Assembly (NCBI GenBank): GCA_037043015.1
Contig: CM073322.1
Span: 29,806,864-29,870,863, forward strand
Source of the DNA: Bryum argenteum
Lineage: Eukaryota; Streptophyta; Bryopsida; Bryales; Bryaceae
Direction of reading: 5' to 3'
Length of the DNA stretch: 64,000 nt
Part shown: positions 34,997 to 47,018 of the stretch, in pieces
Position numbering within the stretch: the first letter of the stretch is position 1
Layout: each line of letters begins with the position of its first letter
The notes under the pieces: model-generated
The model's database searches: none
Seen by the model: only the letters and a program-made list of their open reading frames with translations
Told to the model about the DNA's origin: nothing
Position numbers and translations under genes: made by a program

Positions 34997-35926
34997 CCCC
35001 TAAAAATCCAAGCGTTTTTTGGACTTCCAAAACCAAAAACTGCAATTTTCTACCACCTTGTTCGAATTGAGACATGGTCAAATTTTTTATTGTTTATCTG
35101 TACTTTCAACCGTAAGATCTCAAACCTACCTACTATCACTACTATCATGTGAAATTTCAATTGTTGGATCTTTATCATTTGTGAGATCATAACATTCAAA
35201 GTTGGTGCAAAAGTTTTTTCGGGCATTGCTTGTGAGACATTTTTTCCATGGAGCAAAGAGAAAATTGAAGATTGTTACCCCAAACATAATTCCCATATTT
35301 TTTTTCATATGGGTAATCAAGTTGGGTACGCTCATGCAAAATTTTGGAAACTCATTCCATTTTTGTGACCTTCATGCAAATTATTTCGTAAAAGAAGGTC
35401 TAAAAACAACGATATAGTAAAACATGCATTTCATTTGATATATTTGGCTTAATTAAAGATCCCAACGGCAAGTAGGTGCCTTTATGAGTTTCTGAAATTT
35501 GAGAAAAAAAAAATTGGGAACATTCCAAAACCTTGAATTTTGACAAATTTTGTAAGAGTTAATTCAGAAATTACTAGAAATTGTGAAGATTGTTTTTGTA
35601 ATTTTTGAGGGCTGCCCTTGTGAAATTGACAAACTTTTTGACTCGGGTCACTTTGGAACTCAAGTAGTGAATTGTTCATGAACATATTTCCAAAAAATAA
35701 AATAAAATAAGACTAAAATTAAACTGTCCTTTTTGGACTTCAAACCTAAAATTTCTAGATGAAGGTTCTAAAATTGGAATTTGGATTTTGCAAATTTTAC
35801 CACATGCACTTTGCGGTTTAAGGAGCACCCAGTAAAATTTTTAGAAAAGAATATTACTTTTGACCTCTTCATCTAGGGTGCCCGAAATAGGAAACCTCCA
35901 CTTTGGTGGCCGTGGATCTTTAGGGG
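34997..35926 (+). mobile_element. 930-bp TTAA-type element, family B, copy 2
   Basis: TTAA at 34993-34996 and 35927-35930; ends CCCCTAAAAATCC and GGATCTTTAGGGG are inverted. It is the better preserved of the two full copies. Non-autonomous: no frame beyond about 71 codons. Confidence 0.88.
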
Positions 35927-35930
35927 TTAA

Positions 35931-37089
35931 AATTGCTCTGCATATATATGTTTAGATTTAACCCCCAAAGGTTCAATCAACAATATTATTGTTGATCCAA
36001 AATTTCAAATGCATTGGTAGGATATATATAGCTTATTTTTAAAAAATTGAGGAGGTATCCAATCAAGCTAAGTTTTGGAGGTTGAAATTGCAAATTGGAG
36101 GAGTTGTTGCCTTGTCTCTCAATGTGGAGGATTTTTTTTCTCAAAGATATTCACAAGATCAAAGTGGCGGTAATTTTTTTGAAGATGAAGCATGAGTTTG
36201 GTTTGATACTTTGAATTGGAACCAAGAGAATTGTAAGTTGAAACCAATACTATCATAGAGAGTGTTTCAAGATTTGTTTCTCCTATAATTTCTCCACGCA
36301 ACTATGGGAGGACATGCCCAAGGATTTGTATGATTTGAAACAAGGAGGTTTCTTTTTGACTAAATTTAAAGTACAAAACCAAGCACGTGCTTTATCTTTA
36401 AGAAAGATAATCGCCAACTTGAAGATGAATATCATCAATATCTAAACACCTTTGAGGAAAGATATTCTCTATTATTGAGAGAAAAGACATTACACTCCTC
36501 CCGCTTGCAATTTTGACCTCCAAAGCTTGACTTGATTAAAGACCTCTTCAGGTCCTTTTGAAAAATTCACTTCTTCATGAATAAAACCTCTTGGTCAAGA
36601 GGTTAAACTTGTCTCTATATTAAAATTTGGAGTAAGATGCATCTTAAGACAAATTCTCTTGGAAAATGAGGGTTGTTTAGAGCTCTCTTTTAAGGAAGTA
36701 ATGGTCATCTACATTAAATAACCCTTTGCTCACAAGGTTCTCGAGCACCACAAACTTTTCTTAAAGGTTCCAAGACTCTTCTTATAATTATCTCCTCTAT
36801 CTCTTCCATGACTCTATTACCTCACATTAATACCAATTGTAAAGAACCTCGTGTTTTACAATAACTACAACACACACTTCAATACAATAATGAGGATTGA
36901 AACAAAATTAATGGGTTAACAAACTCAAATTAATTGCAAGAAAAGGTTTCAGCAAAACCTATGGAGATAGACATAAAACGATATATTTGGACCCCCTTTG
37001 GAGTATATATTCATAAGATCTAGGATCTCTAGTTTTGAATGAATGCTTTACTTTTTTATTTATACTAGCCGATGTATTCCAACCACAAT
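35931..37089. other. Intergenic DNA
   Basis: A lone TTAA-type end ('ttaacccccaaagg') starts near 35958 without a matching right end. No gene seen. Confidence 0.45.
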
Positions 37090-37225
37090 CCTTAGTGCTA
37101 GAGAGGGGGAAGTAGTATTGTTCCAATTTCCCCTTGTCCGGTGGCCATCGGGATATTACCATTACGAACGGACACTTCATTCACGCGAGCCCCTTAGAAA
37201 GGGACCGGAGTTTCTATCTATCTAC
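37090..37225 (+). repeat. SINE-like repeat with (TATC)n tail
   Basis: Blocks 'gagagggggaagtagtattg', 'cccttgtccggtggccatcg', 'acgaacggacacttcattca' and 'ccccttagaaagggaccgga' end in ctatctatcta. It is closest to 48559-48688. Confidence 0.6.
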
Positions 37226-37476
37226 CACCTTGAAAATCAACACCTTCAAGTCTAAGGCCAACCCACTTATTACCGAGCCATAGTTTATTTCAAAGACTTT
37301 ATTTAGATCAAATTTTTTATGAGCCAATCTCGAAAAGGGCAACGAATTTTTTCATGGGAAATTTGGAGGCCAAATCGTGTAGCAATCCGATTTCGGTACA
37401 TGTATATAATAGGCAACAATTTCAAATGTCCAACAATGGAATGTTTTTACAAATCCAAGTAGGGTGCGATATTCAT

Positions 37477-37584
37477 GATAGAAACTCCTGTCTCTTTGTA
37501 AGGGGCCGGCGTGAATGAAGTGTCCGTTCGTAGTGCTAATATCCCGATGGCCACCGGACAAGGGGAAACTGGAACAATACTACG
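37477..37584 (-). repeat. SINE-like repeat, inverted copy
   Basis: Reverse of 37090-37225, about 250 bp from it; the left block of the family is missing or diverged. Confidence 0.55.
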
Positions 37585-39392
37585 GGTGTGACAGTCACTT
37601 GTAATCCTCTTGATCATCCCCCTATTTTTATTTCAAGAGAGATATTCTATTTATTGTGATTAGGATGTGAAAGACAGATGGAAATTATGTATTGTTGCTT
37701 TTTATTTCACTTTTGTGTTAGAGTAAGATCCAAATACTTGTTCATAGAAGCAACCCCTTGTTTAAGTTGTCCAACCAAAAAATTTTAAAAAATAAAATAA
37801 TAAAAATAATAAAAATTTAGGGAAAATATTGCCGAAATTATCATATGATTTTCTATTTTTATTATTATTGAGGTAGTAAGTTATTTTAAGTTATTGCAAG
37901 CCTAAGTAATAATTATGTAAATCTCAAATCATTCTAAAATAAATAAAAGGATTTGGCTCTAAGGTAACTACATTGTGCAATGTATCCTTAAGATAAGCCG
38001 TGTTTATAACTTTTTCATCAAATGCTCGAATCTCTCACTTTTTGTAGTGCACGTAAACAAACTTTTTGTAAAACTTCTAATACTAGTACTTTATAGGATC
38101 CATTCATTACAAAATTTTTAGATCATTCATTAACAAAATTCAAAAAGTACTTGTAGTTTAAAAGTTTCAAGGTTTTCAAAAAACAAATGAAATTCTCCAA
38201 AAGTCAAGTTAACTTGAAGTAAACGACGCGTTTGAGTGAAAATTGAATATGTAGCAGGGCTGCGGGAGGCTGCTACATTTTGCGGGTTGGGTTTGAGCAT
38301 TTTTCTCGCGGGCTGCCAAAGGTGGCACGTTGTATAGCCACTTGGTTGAAAATAAAAAATAAGGTTTGTTTAGATAAACATAGCTAGCCGTGTTGCTTTA
38401 GCTAGGTAGCTAAGAATGTTATCAAAGCATTTCCAACGGCTTGGCTTAAAAACACACTAAATATAGCTAGGAAGGAAGGGTTCAGTTAAATGTAGTACCC
38501 CTTTGAATCCACACTCTTTTCCAATGAACTGGCTGAAGGACCTCACTAAAGGACCATGGTTTGTTTTATATGTTGAACACGTCTAAAGAATTAAAGAGAC
38601 CCTTGAAAACGTAAAAGACATTAGGAGAATGCCAAAGAAAATGAAGAAGATGTACGCTTAAAGAATGAAAACATTAGAAAGACACTAAATATAATGAAGA
38701 TAGAAAGATGCTCAAACCATGATGAAGCATTACAACCATTACAATCATGAGAGTACTTCGGGTTCTAATATGGAAGGGTGGGTGTTGTTAGCAAAGGTGT
38801 GGTGGGCCACGTGGTTAGGAGCATTTTTCTCCTGGGCCGCAAGAGGTAGCACGTTCTTTAGCTCGTTCATTGAAAAAGGAAAATGACTTTTGACTCGCTA
38901 AATGTAATTGTCCCTTTAGCAAGTCCCTTGGGAATACTCTTAGGAATGAAAAGAGTTTTTAAGAATTAAGGGACCCTATTATGGGGAGTCAACCCGTGCA
39001 TGGGGAGTCAAGCCATACATGGGCTTGAAGGAGGGCAAAAAATCATGTAATGTGATTGCTCCTTTTTCTAAACTACAAGAAATAGACCAATCTTGATGAC
39101 ATGATTTTTGCACTTCTTTCGCCCCATTATAGCTTGACTGGTTATGTAAACCATCTCTAATATCTCCCTATCTTTTGTGGAGTTGGATGATATGGCACGG
39201 CCCCGACGTCCCAAAGATTCCCAAAAGCAACAACAATATTATCTTGCTTTTTTTCTTAAACTCTGAAAAGTAATCTTTATTTAAAAATTATTATATTACC
39301 CTAAAATTTCCAAAAGTGATGAAAGATGACATTTACCAATTTAAAATATTCCTATGAGAACCCTCGGTCATTCTAACATGCTCAATTGTAGG
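37585..39392. other. AT-rich intergenic DNA with an internal repeat
   Basis: No gene seen. A 'gagcatttttctc.cgggc.gc.a.aggt.gcacgtt' block near 38295-38335 recurs near 38820-38860 in the same direction, about 525 bp apart. Confidence 0.5.
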
Positions 39393-39607
39393 AGGTAAGC
39401 GTTTGTAGCAGCTACCAAGGAGGATGGAGGAGGGGTAATGAGCCCCCTAATTTTTTGATGTATAGACATTAAATGCCAAGGAGTAGGCTTTCAAGGGTAA
39501 TTTGGGGTCACAGACCTCAAATTTGAATTCAAAATTATCAAAAATGGCCTTGGGAGGTCCCCACGAATTCTAGGGTGCCTCCTTGGTAGCTGCTACGAAC
39601 CATTGCC
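39393..39607. mobile_element. 215-bp Mutator-like MITE with 10-bp TSD
   Basis: The target duplication CAATTGTAGG is perfect at 39383-39392 and 39608-39617. Terminal inverted repeats of about 30 bp share the core 'GTAGCAGCTACCAAGGAGG'. A 9-11 bp duplication is typical of Mutator-like elements. Confidence 0.88.
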
Positions 39608-40188
39608 CAATTGTAGGCCACAAAAAATGACCATGTCCAACTAAGTTCACCAACTTTAAAAAGCAAAGGTAACAAACACGTCCAAGCATTGTCTATTATC
39701 TTCAAGCCATTTTGGATATTATCTTCCATGAGTTACATACATAAACTCAAATTGGAATCAATATATAGAGGCTCTCAGTGTGCCTACCTCATCAAGTTAT
39801 TAACATGTGTGTCAAACTCTTGTTCATATTGTTCATCTTTAATCTTTGACCTTGCTTTTTGAAAAGTTATCAACATGGTTTCATAATTTGTATATGATAT
39901 CAAACCTATTAAAGTATATTTGACAAAACATTGAATCTTTTACACACAAAGACATTGCAACTTTTCCATGATCGAGAACCCAAATTATGGAGATTTTACA
40001 ACCTATAATTGCCTCAACTTGAAAGTATACTTAACTTCTTTTGTATATATGATCAAAGTAATATTATCCAAGAGCATCCAATAATATAAACAGTTATAGA
40101 TAATCAAACTTATTTGTGGTCAATAATCAACTTCACAAGTACAAGACATACATATTCATACTCCTCTACTCATTAATATACTCAATAA

Positions 40189-40260
40189 CCCTTAAACATC
40201 AGAGCATGCCCCTCGGGCTTGGTTTACAGTGTATTTTCAGAGGGGCTTGACGTTTAAGGG
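40189..40260. mobile_element. 72-bp minimal TTAA-type element
   Basis: Ends CCCTTAAACATC and GACGTTTAAGGG, with a perfect ATAA on both sides (40185-40188, 40261-40264). The inside keeps two inverted 'cccctc..gcttg'-like blocks as in family A. It looks like a solo pair of family A ends. Confidence 0.85.
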
Positions 40261-40269
40261 ATAATATAT

Positions 40270-40656
40270 GGTTGAAGTACCCATAACCACCAGCACCCCC
40301 ACTATCAACATGTAGGTCTCCCAATAACCGCTTCTAGCTTGAACTAGCATTGTCGGAACACTCAATTCAAACTGACCAATCAAAACAATCAAAAAGCTGG
40401 TGGTTTTGGGTCGAATCATGAATGGAAATTTGTACCAGCTAAGGTGGTTTTCGCATACCCTATAGGTTGATTACGGGTCTTGCAGTACTTTACTGTTTGA
40501 AAATTTGTAGTAATTCATGTGTTTTACAAAAAAATATAAAAAAATTACAAACCTTCCTAAAAACTATCTTGAAACCCAAAAAAAATTACCCACTATAAAT
40601 AGACCATTTACAAATGGGCGAATTTTCTTATGTTGGTGGTTATGGGTACTTCAACC
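40270..40656. mobile_element. 387-bp MITE with perfect 23-bp TIRs
   Basis: Positions 40270-40292 ('ggttgaagtacccataacca'...) and 40634-40656 are exact reverse complements over 23 bases. It starts five bases after the 72-bp element's target duplication. TSD not clear. Confidence 0.8.
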
Positions 40657-41251
40657 TTACTCATTAACCATGTGTAGATAGGATGCACATAAGACAAAAA
40701 GATCTGCAACATTCATACTCCCTCCGTCCCATTTTCATTCTACAATAGGTTCTCTCAAATCAACCTCCCATGGTAGATTTGAGAAAACCCACTATACAAT
40801 TATAATGGGACAGGGAGTATTATATCCAGTGACGCTGAACCATTCAAACATCATCATTGTCACGAATGTTTGATTGTACAAAAGCTTGATAGACACTCCT
40901 TGGAAGAAAAATTCTAAATGACCCTTTCTTCAAGAATGACTCACTACTTTCGTGTTAAAAATCAGGCACACTTCCAAATCTCTTATCGAAGCAAACGTGG
41001 TATGATACATGACCACTGAATCAGAAACCCAGTTTGACTCAGTTCGGGATCAAGTAGTCTCACATTCCTTTTTAAAAATTCGTCACAAACCTGCCTATCA
41101 CCTTTCCATAGCTAGCTAGCCTCTGTAATATACACTCACCAGAAAGAGAAACAAAAAAGAGATACATCCACTCAAAGCGGGGGTCAATTGAATAATGCTC
41201 GCACAGTCGATATAATTTTACAGTCGATTTCATTTCATTTCGGTGGTTTCC
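40657..41251. other. Region downstream of the PFF-repeat gene
   Basis: It contains a Stowaway-like MITE (40718-40817). The rest, from about 41100, is probably 3' UTR and flank of the gene ending at 41252. Confidence 0.5.
40718..40817. mobile_element. Stowaway-like MITE, copy 2
   Basis: 100 bp, ends CTCCCTCCGTCCC and GGGACAGGGAG, flanked by TA on both sides. Internal arms 'ggttctctcaaatcaacct' and 'ggtagatttgagaaaaccc' are inverted. Confidence 0.9.
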
Positions 41252-44200
41252 TCAGCAGTCGTCCTTGACAATCTTCCGCTTCTGAAGGAATCTGAAGAGC
41301 TTGTGATGGTCGGTGATCCTCGATATCTCTTCCATGAGCTCTTGCCTGCCCGCACAAGAATCTTGTCAATCGGCAATCATACAACTCTCTTGACATGGTG
41401 GATAGATTCATAAGCTTGTACATTTCGATTGTCACGACATTTTGAGTTAGGGGTATTTATGTTTGACACTTGTGGGGTGCAAATCCTGCCATTGGCTTAT
41501 GCTACAAGTAGTTCTGTGGTATTTTTGTTCAAAATGGGAACAAGGAGTTGGGTATTGTTTCACCTTTTGTTTGCCCATAGCAGTTCATATGAGATGAAGC
41601 TGGCAGTCGCAGTGAGCCCCACCATTTCAAATGCTCCATCAACTACAACAGATTTCACTCACAGAATTAGACCATCGTGTAGATACATTGATAACAACAG
41701 CAGCTGCTTCGAATTCAAGTTGCTGTTGAATCGGAAGCATCGAAAAGGGGAAAGAATTAGCTCAAGGGAGATGAATTAGGGTTTGTTGGTTGGTACCTCC
41801 AACAAGACCAGCTCCAATTGCTCCCGCTCCGACAGCTAGAGCTGGGAAGGCAGACTGCAGCGCTTGCATCTTCGCCTTTCGTCTCTCTTCTTCAGCCTGC
41901 ACAAGCATCTTGTATTATCTTCTGAAAAGTGTTGAGTGACAACAGTCTAGCTATGAAAAAGGGGCATAAAGTGCTGTTTGTGTGAAAAGATCTAGAGTTG
42001 GTAAGAGAAATGACCTTGATCTCTGCGAGAATTGCAAGCTCTTCAGGGGAGAGCTGAATCGTGACTTCCTTGAAAGGGGCTCGTGCTTGGCCTTGGAATG
42101 AGAAATCGCCGTTGTTGTTAGAATTCAGTCTGTCCGCAGTGGTGCCTGCCATGAAAGCTTGGTGTGGTCCTTGAGCTCTTCCTGCCATTTCATTAGCAAT
42201 TTGCTTGCCCTCGGAGCGCATGGGGCCACTGAGAACGTCTTCGAGAATACGCTCCTCGCCTGTCCTGAGGCCAATCGACATTGCCGACGAGTCTCTCTGA
42301 GCTCCACTGCTGCCTGCTCGATCGTCCGCAAAGAATGGCTTCACATTCTTTAAATCAACTGAGCCGCTTACACCCTGCCGCTCATCAGCAAAGAATGGCT
42401 TCACATTCTCCAAATCAACTGAGCCGCTTACACCCTGCCGCTCATCAGCGAAGAAAGGCTGCACGCTTTCAGCGTAGGAGCGTGGCTTAGCTTCACCACC
42501 AAAGAAAGGAGTAACATTCTGCAGTGACGAAGGTCGCTCGTCTGCAAAGAACGGACGAACTGTGTCCTTGTGTGAAGCTCCATGGCTAGTTTGCTGCTCA
42601 TCAGGAAAAAATGGAGGAACTGTCTCCGTGTATGAACGTCCAGTGCTCGTCTGCTGGTCATCGGGAAAGAATGGAGGGACTGTCTCCATGTACGAAGGCT
42701 CATTCCTCGTCTGCTGCTGCTCGTCGGAAAAGAAAGGAGTAACACTCTCCATGTAAGAAGGTCCATTCTTGGTTTGCTGCTCATCGGGGAAGAAAGGTGC
42801 AACACTCTGCCCGTGCCTAGCTTGCTGCTCGTCGGCAAAGAAAGGAGTAACACTCGTAGGTCCCTTCCCATGAGCACGTTTCCCCTGCGGCTCCTTGTCA
42901 TCTGCGAAGAAGGGAGCGACAACCTTGGAGGATCCACTTTTGCCAACAGGGAAGAAAGGAGGGACACTCTCATGCGAAGATCCATTCCCATGAGTACGAT
43001 TCCCCTGCGCAGGAGAGACTGCCTTCGCGGACCCAGATTTGTCGTCAGCAAAGAAAGGTGTGACCGGCTGTGCTAACTTGTCAGAGGGGAAAAAAGGGCG
43101 CACAGATTTGTACTTGTCCTCTTGCCATCTCGAGGCAGAAGTAGGGGTGGCTCCTGAAGAAGATACAGTCGACCTGTCCGAAGCGAAGAAGGGAGTTGCT
43201 GAAGCGTCCTTGTCCTGAGACCGTGCCTTGAGATCGCCACTTTTCGACAGGCTCGGAGGCAGAGGCGTGCTGATACGCCCTGTTGCCACAGCTGCCCCTG
43301 CTGCCAAAATCTCCGCCGGCACTTTGGTGCCTCTGGGCCGCTGAGGTGGTGAGGGAGGTGAGCCTCCAGACGAGCGCACAGGCTCACCACTGAAGCCGCT
43401 CGTCGAACTGTCAGACCTGGGGATGACTCCATCCGCTTGCTTCTTACTCAAGGACTGTATCAAGAATGCAACGAGTGCCACTGCAACGGCAGAACCTGCA
43501 ATCACAAACAATGCTGTCAGCTCTCCACTTCCGTATCCAGAAATCCTGACCCCTCCACAGTTCAGAGATTGTCGGGCTTGGGATTTGAGCGTACCTGCAG
43601 CTACTGCAACGCCCATGGGCACCTTGGGGAATCTCAAAGAGGCGGGAGGAAAAAACTCTTGAGAGGAGGAGTCTTGAGATGAGGAAGTGTAATGATATTC
43701 GCCGTAGTCGGTGTCGTGCTTCACTTGCTGATATTGTCGCATCAGCTCCGCCATGGTGACGGGATCCACCTCCACGGTGCCGTTGTTGGCGAGAACTCGG
43801 CTGACCCACTCCGCCGCGTCCATGTCCGTGGGCATGTCGGTCTTGATTTCGTCCGTCCGACCCTTCCTCACTCGCAGCCGCGACGAGCGCCGAACCGGCT
43901 TCTTCGGCGTCATCATCACCAAGGGCGAATTCAAATTGCAACAAGGCTCGGTACTCGGCACCTTGAAGTGATCAATTGACGCATTGGTACTGCTCTCCGT
44001 CGCCCCATGTGTAGCCCGAGCCCCTCTCGGAGACTGCACAAGCAAAGCACATCTCAGCTAAACCTCCTCTAATTCCCCAACACCCAAACAACCATCACAG
44101 CTCTCTCTCTCTCTCTCACACCCTGAGCATTTCAATGGTTGCCGTCGCAAGGGCATGCTGTACCCTATCAGATAAATTCAGAAAAAAACTAGCAATCAGA

Positions 44201-44325
44201 CAAATTCTTTCAAGAGGAAGAGACTCTACCGGGTGGTAGAGACGGCGCTGCCGGACGGTGGCCGAGAGCTGGTGATGAAGAGACTCAGGGCGTGTGCACT
44301 GCGGCAGCAACATCGCCATCGCCAC
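41252..44325 (-). CDS. Membrane protein with fifteen PFF(A/P)D motifs, unknown function
   Basis: Inferred exons (minus): 44325-44230, 44033-43595, 43495-42015, 41896-41797 and a last exon ending at stop 41254-41252. The intron 43594-43496 has good GT-AG ends but is a multiple of three with no stop, so it could be retained. Splicing it creates one clean transmembrane segment (about residues 173-193, 'AVAVALVAFLIQSL'). The last acceptor is unsure: 41361 keeps phase, 41345 has the better consensus but breaks it. The length is about 741 residues. The start (MAMAMLLPQ, then Arg/Ser-rich, few acids) suits a chloroplast transit peptide. The central region holds 15 short motifs of the form V-x-PFF-(A/P/S)-D-(E/D), spaced about 16-30 residues, in low-complexity Ser/Gln/Gly sequence. 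The C-terminus has an EEERRKAKMQ helix, a Gly/Ala-rich segment and a basic end (FLQKRKIVKDDC). I do not recognise the family. Confidence 0.72.
42331..42450 (-). repeat. 60-bp tandem duplication inside the PFF-repeat gene
   Basis: Units 42331-42390 and 42391-42450 are almost identical. Each encodes 20 residues with one PFFADERQG motif, so the motif array has grown by whole-unit duplication. Confidence 0.95.
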
Positions 44326-46653
44326 GACGAACTCACGTGTGAGTGATGAGAAAGAGCAAATTGATGCTACTGGAGTAGCTCACCAGTTCCGGTGTGTGGC
44401 ATGGCAATCTAGCTGCTGTGAATTGGGGTGAACATGAATGTGACCAAGGAGAGTAAGAGATGAATTCGATCAAAGTTGACTAGTGCAACCCACTTGCCAT
44501 TGTCGGATCGATCAATGAAGGTGGACGATGAGCGCCGGGCCTGGCGTGCCCGAGGTCACGAGCTGCGTGTGACCAGCCAATGGGCGCGTCACGTAGCAAT
44601 TCTCTCTGGATAAAGCTCCTCCCCTGTTGCAACTTCGGATGAATGCCGCCATCACTCCCATCAACCTGGATGAATGCCCTTGAACCCTCCTATCGATTCG
44701 GAGGAATGTGGCTACTGCCTACTGCTATGTCCGCATTGATTGCCCACTTCACATGCCCAGGCTCACTTTCGGCATGCCTTTCATAAATGGGTCTCGGAGT
44801 GCAACTGCCACTGCAATGTGAGCAGAGAGGAGGTTCCGGATGTTTGAGTGGAAGCCCTTTCCTGACTGAAGAGAGCAAAGCAAGGGTTGAAGGAATAAGG
44901 ACTCCTCCTGCCAAGAGCCAGTGAAACAAAAAGAGACATTCATCATTTTGCTTTGCTTTCTCAAGAGTGGGATGTCCTATGAAGTGTACTCTCACAATCT
45001 TGCGGTGTGACTGAGAGATTCTATGACAAGATTCATACTCTCTTTGTCCCATTATTATTGTCCGGTAGGTTCTCTCATATCTACCTCTCAAGGTAGATTT
45101 GAGGAAACGTGTTGGACAATTATAATAGGACGGAGGGAGTACCATTGAGAACAAAGTAATAGGGTTGGCACACCACATATGAGTGATTCTATTCTTTTCT
45201 GTAAGGTCCCCATCGTCCCGACGGGAAAAAAGGATCCCATGTCTACCATTTCATCTACTTTTTTTTTTTTTTTTAAAGTTTGGTAAGACCAAGGTAGGTA
45301 GGTAGGTTGGTAAGCTCGTATGTTGGTAGGTTGGTTGCTCTCGTAGGTAGGAAGGATCACCGCCAGACGCACCCATTTTTGTTTTATATATGTAGATTAG
45401 GGCATGTTATAAAACATGGAAGAAGTATCTCTTAGGGGTTGCCGACAAGTGGAGGTAGCAACTTGTGAAGTTACTCTGTTTGTTTCTAAAAAAAATTCTT
45501 GATATTTGATATAAACCCTCGTCTCTCAAAGGAACCAAGATTTGATGATCAATGAGTACTAATCCAAACGATATCCAATCATATTAATGAGTGATCTTGA
45601 TCATTGAAAAAAATCCAACCATTTCTAGAAGATTGTGGTTTTTTCAGAGATAGAGAGAGTATCTTTCTATCATCTCCACATCGGAAATGCCTTGAATGGT
45701 TTCACACTACTAACGAGGTCGGTTGCGTTTGCAACATAGATATCATATGTTTGCATTACATAGGAGGGTGTTTGGTATCAGTGCAAGGCAATATGTAGAG
45801 TCAGATCGTGACATGTGATTTATGTATTTTCACGTGATTTTCAGTTTCGATTTCTTTTTTGTGAGAAGCATCTCTTTGTTTAAGAAGAATTGCAAAGGTA
45901 AGCAAAGTGGTAATATGCCATCACTCCTTTTTGAAGTGATGTAGCAAACCGCTCCCTTTATAACCCATAATCCTCAAAAGAGAATGATTTGCACCTATAA
46001 TTCTCAAAAAGGAAGATCTGCACAATAACAAGTGCAACCACCTTCATGAAGTAAGGGAGAATGCTCAAAACTAGAGAGATACCAATAATGAAGTACTAGG
46101 CTTCTTCACCCGGAGGTACATAATAGGTTCTTACTCAACAGTAGTATGTACTAACGGAAAACATTATAGAGTGCGAACCAGGGCACCAACACGTTCCAGA
46201 CCCCCTTCAAAAATTCTTAGCAAATTGAAGAAGACTCCCTAAATGATGAATCCACTTAGACTATCCTTCCATCTGCTTTCCCTGTGCATGAAAAATGCTC
46301 ACACTATTTACTTCACTACAAATTAGGAAAATCTGAAAATTTGAACCATTATCGAGCACTCTCCCTTAAGCCCACCCCAAAGTATCTTCCCAAAGCTATA
46401 CCTAACTCCCATGACGCTATCACCCATACTTGGTAGGAACAACAATCTTCACATCACTCCACAAATATGTACTCTTGTACTAAAAAAGCACCCTTAGAGA
46501 AATAAGGTATGCACACCCAAAGGCATTCAACTTACCATGAATAGCGTTCAAATGTGCATGTGGTGCACATTTAAGGCGACTTTAGATGTATCTACCTAAG
46601 GAAATACTTTGACACTCCACAAACAATTGTTTCCTACACTACCTTCAATTTAA
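44326..46653. other. Upstream region of the PFF-repeat gene and intergenic DNA
   Basis: The first few hundred bases are probably promoter and 5' UTR. A Stowaway-like MITE lies at 45038-45139, a T-run near 45250-45263 and a GGTA repeat near 45292-45312. The open frame 44690-45178 crosses the MITE and is not a gene. No other feature seen. Confidence 0.5.
45038..45139. mobile_element. Stowaway-like MITE, copy 3
   Basis: 102 bp, ends CTCTCTTTGTCCC and GGACGGAGGGAG, TA on both sides, with internal inverted arms 'ggttctctcatatctacct' and 'aggtagatttgaggaaac'. Confidence 0.88.
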
Positions 46654-47014
46654 CCCTTAAATGGCCTTCCACTCCCCAATGGGCAGCCCGAAATTGGATC
46701 TCAGCATCTTTTGGACTTGGGCATCATGAATAGTGCACTTTTTGAACTTGGGCATCATGAATGAACCAATCAATGATGAGCTTGCAACCTCCTACAAGGT
46801 TTTGTGCAACCCCAACCTACCTACCACAATCCTTTCAAATCACATATCTCTCATACAAATTGTGATTTGGATTGTGAAATTTTACTATGTGGATGCATCA
46901 TAAGAAGGTGACCAAAATGATATAAAAATATAAGCAAAAAGTGAAGAATCAAATGAGCTACAGAGAAGATTCTGCAGGAAAACAGCCCGAGGGGCTGACA
47001 GGGCCGTTTAAGGG
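46654..47014 (-). mobile_element. 361-bp TTAA-type MITE, family A, copy 3
   Basis: TTAA at 46650-46653 and 47015-47018; ends CCCTTAAATGGCC and GGCCGTTTAAGGG. Same orientation as 28788-29149. Its right TTAA is also the left TTAA of the next element. Confidence 0.9.
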
Positions 47015-47018
47015 TTAA

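Noticed and set aside
35958..36060. Lone TTAA-type end 'ttaacccccaaagg'
   Set aside because: No matching inverted right end was found, so it is not listed as an element.
42125..43051. Several 60-200 codon frames on both strands inside the PFF-repeat gene
   Set aside because: They are shadows of the repeated coding frame; the 60-bp periodic sequence keeps other frames open too.
44690..45178. 162-codon minus open frame
   Set aside because: It runs through a Stowaway-like MITE and shows no domain.
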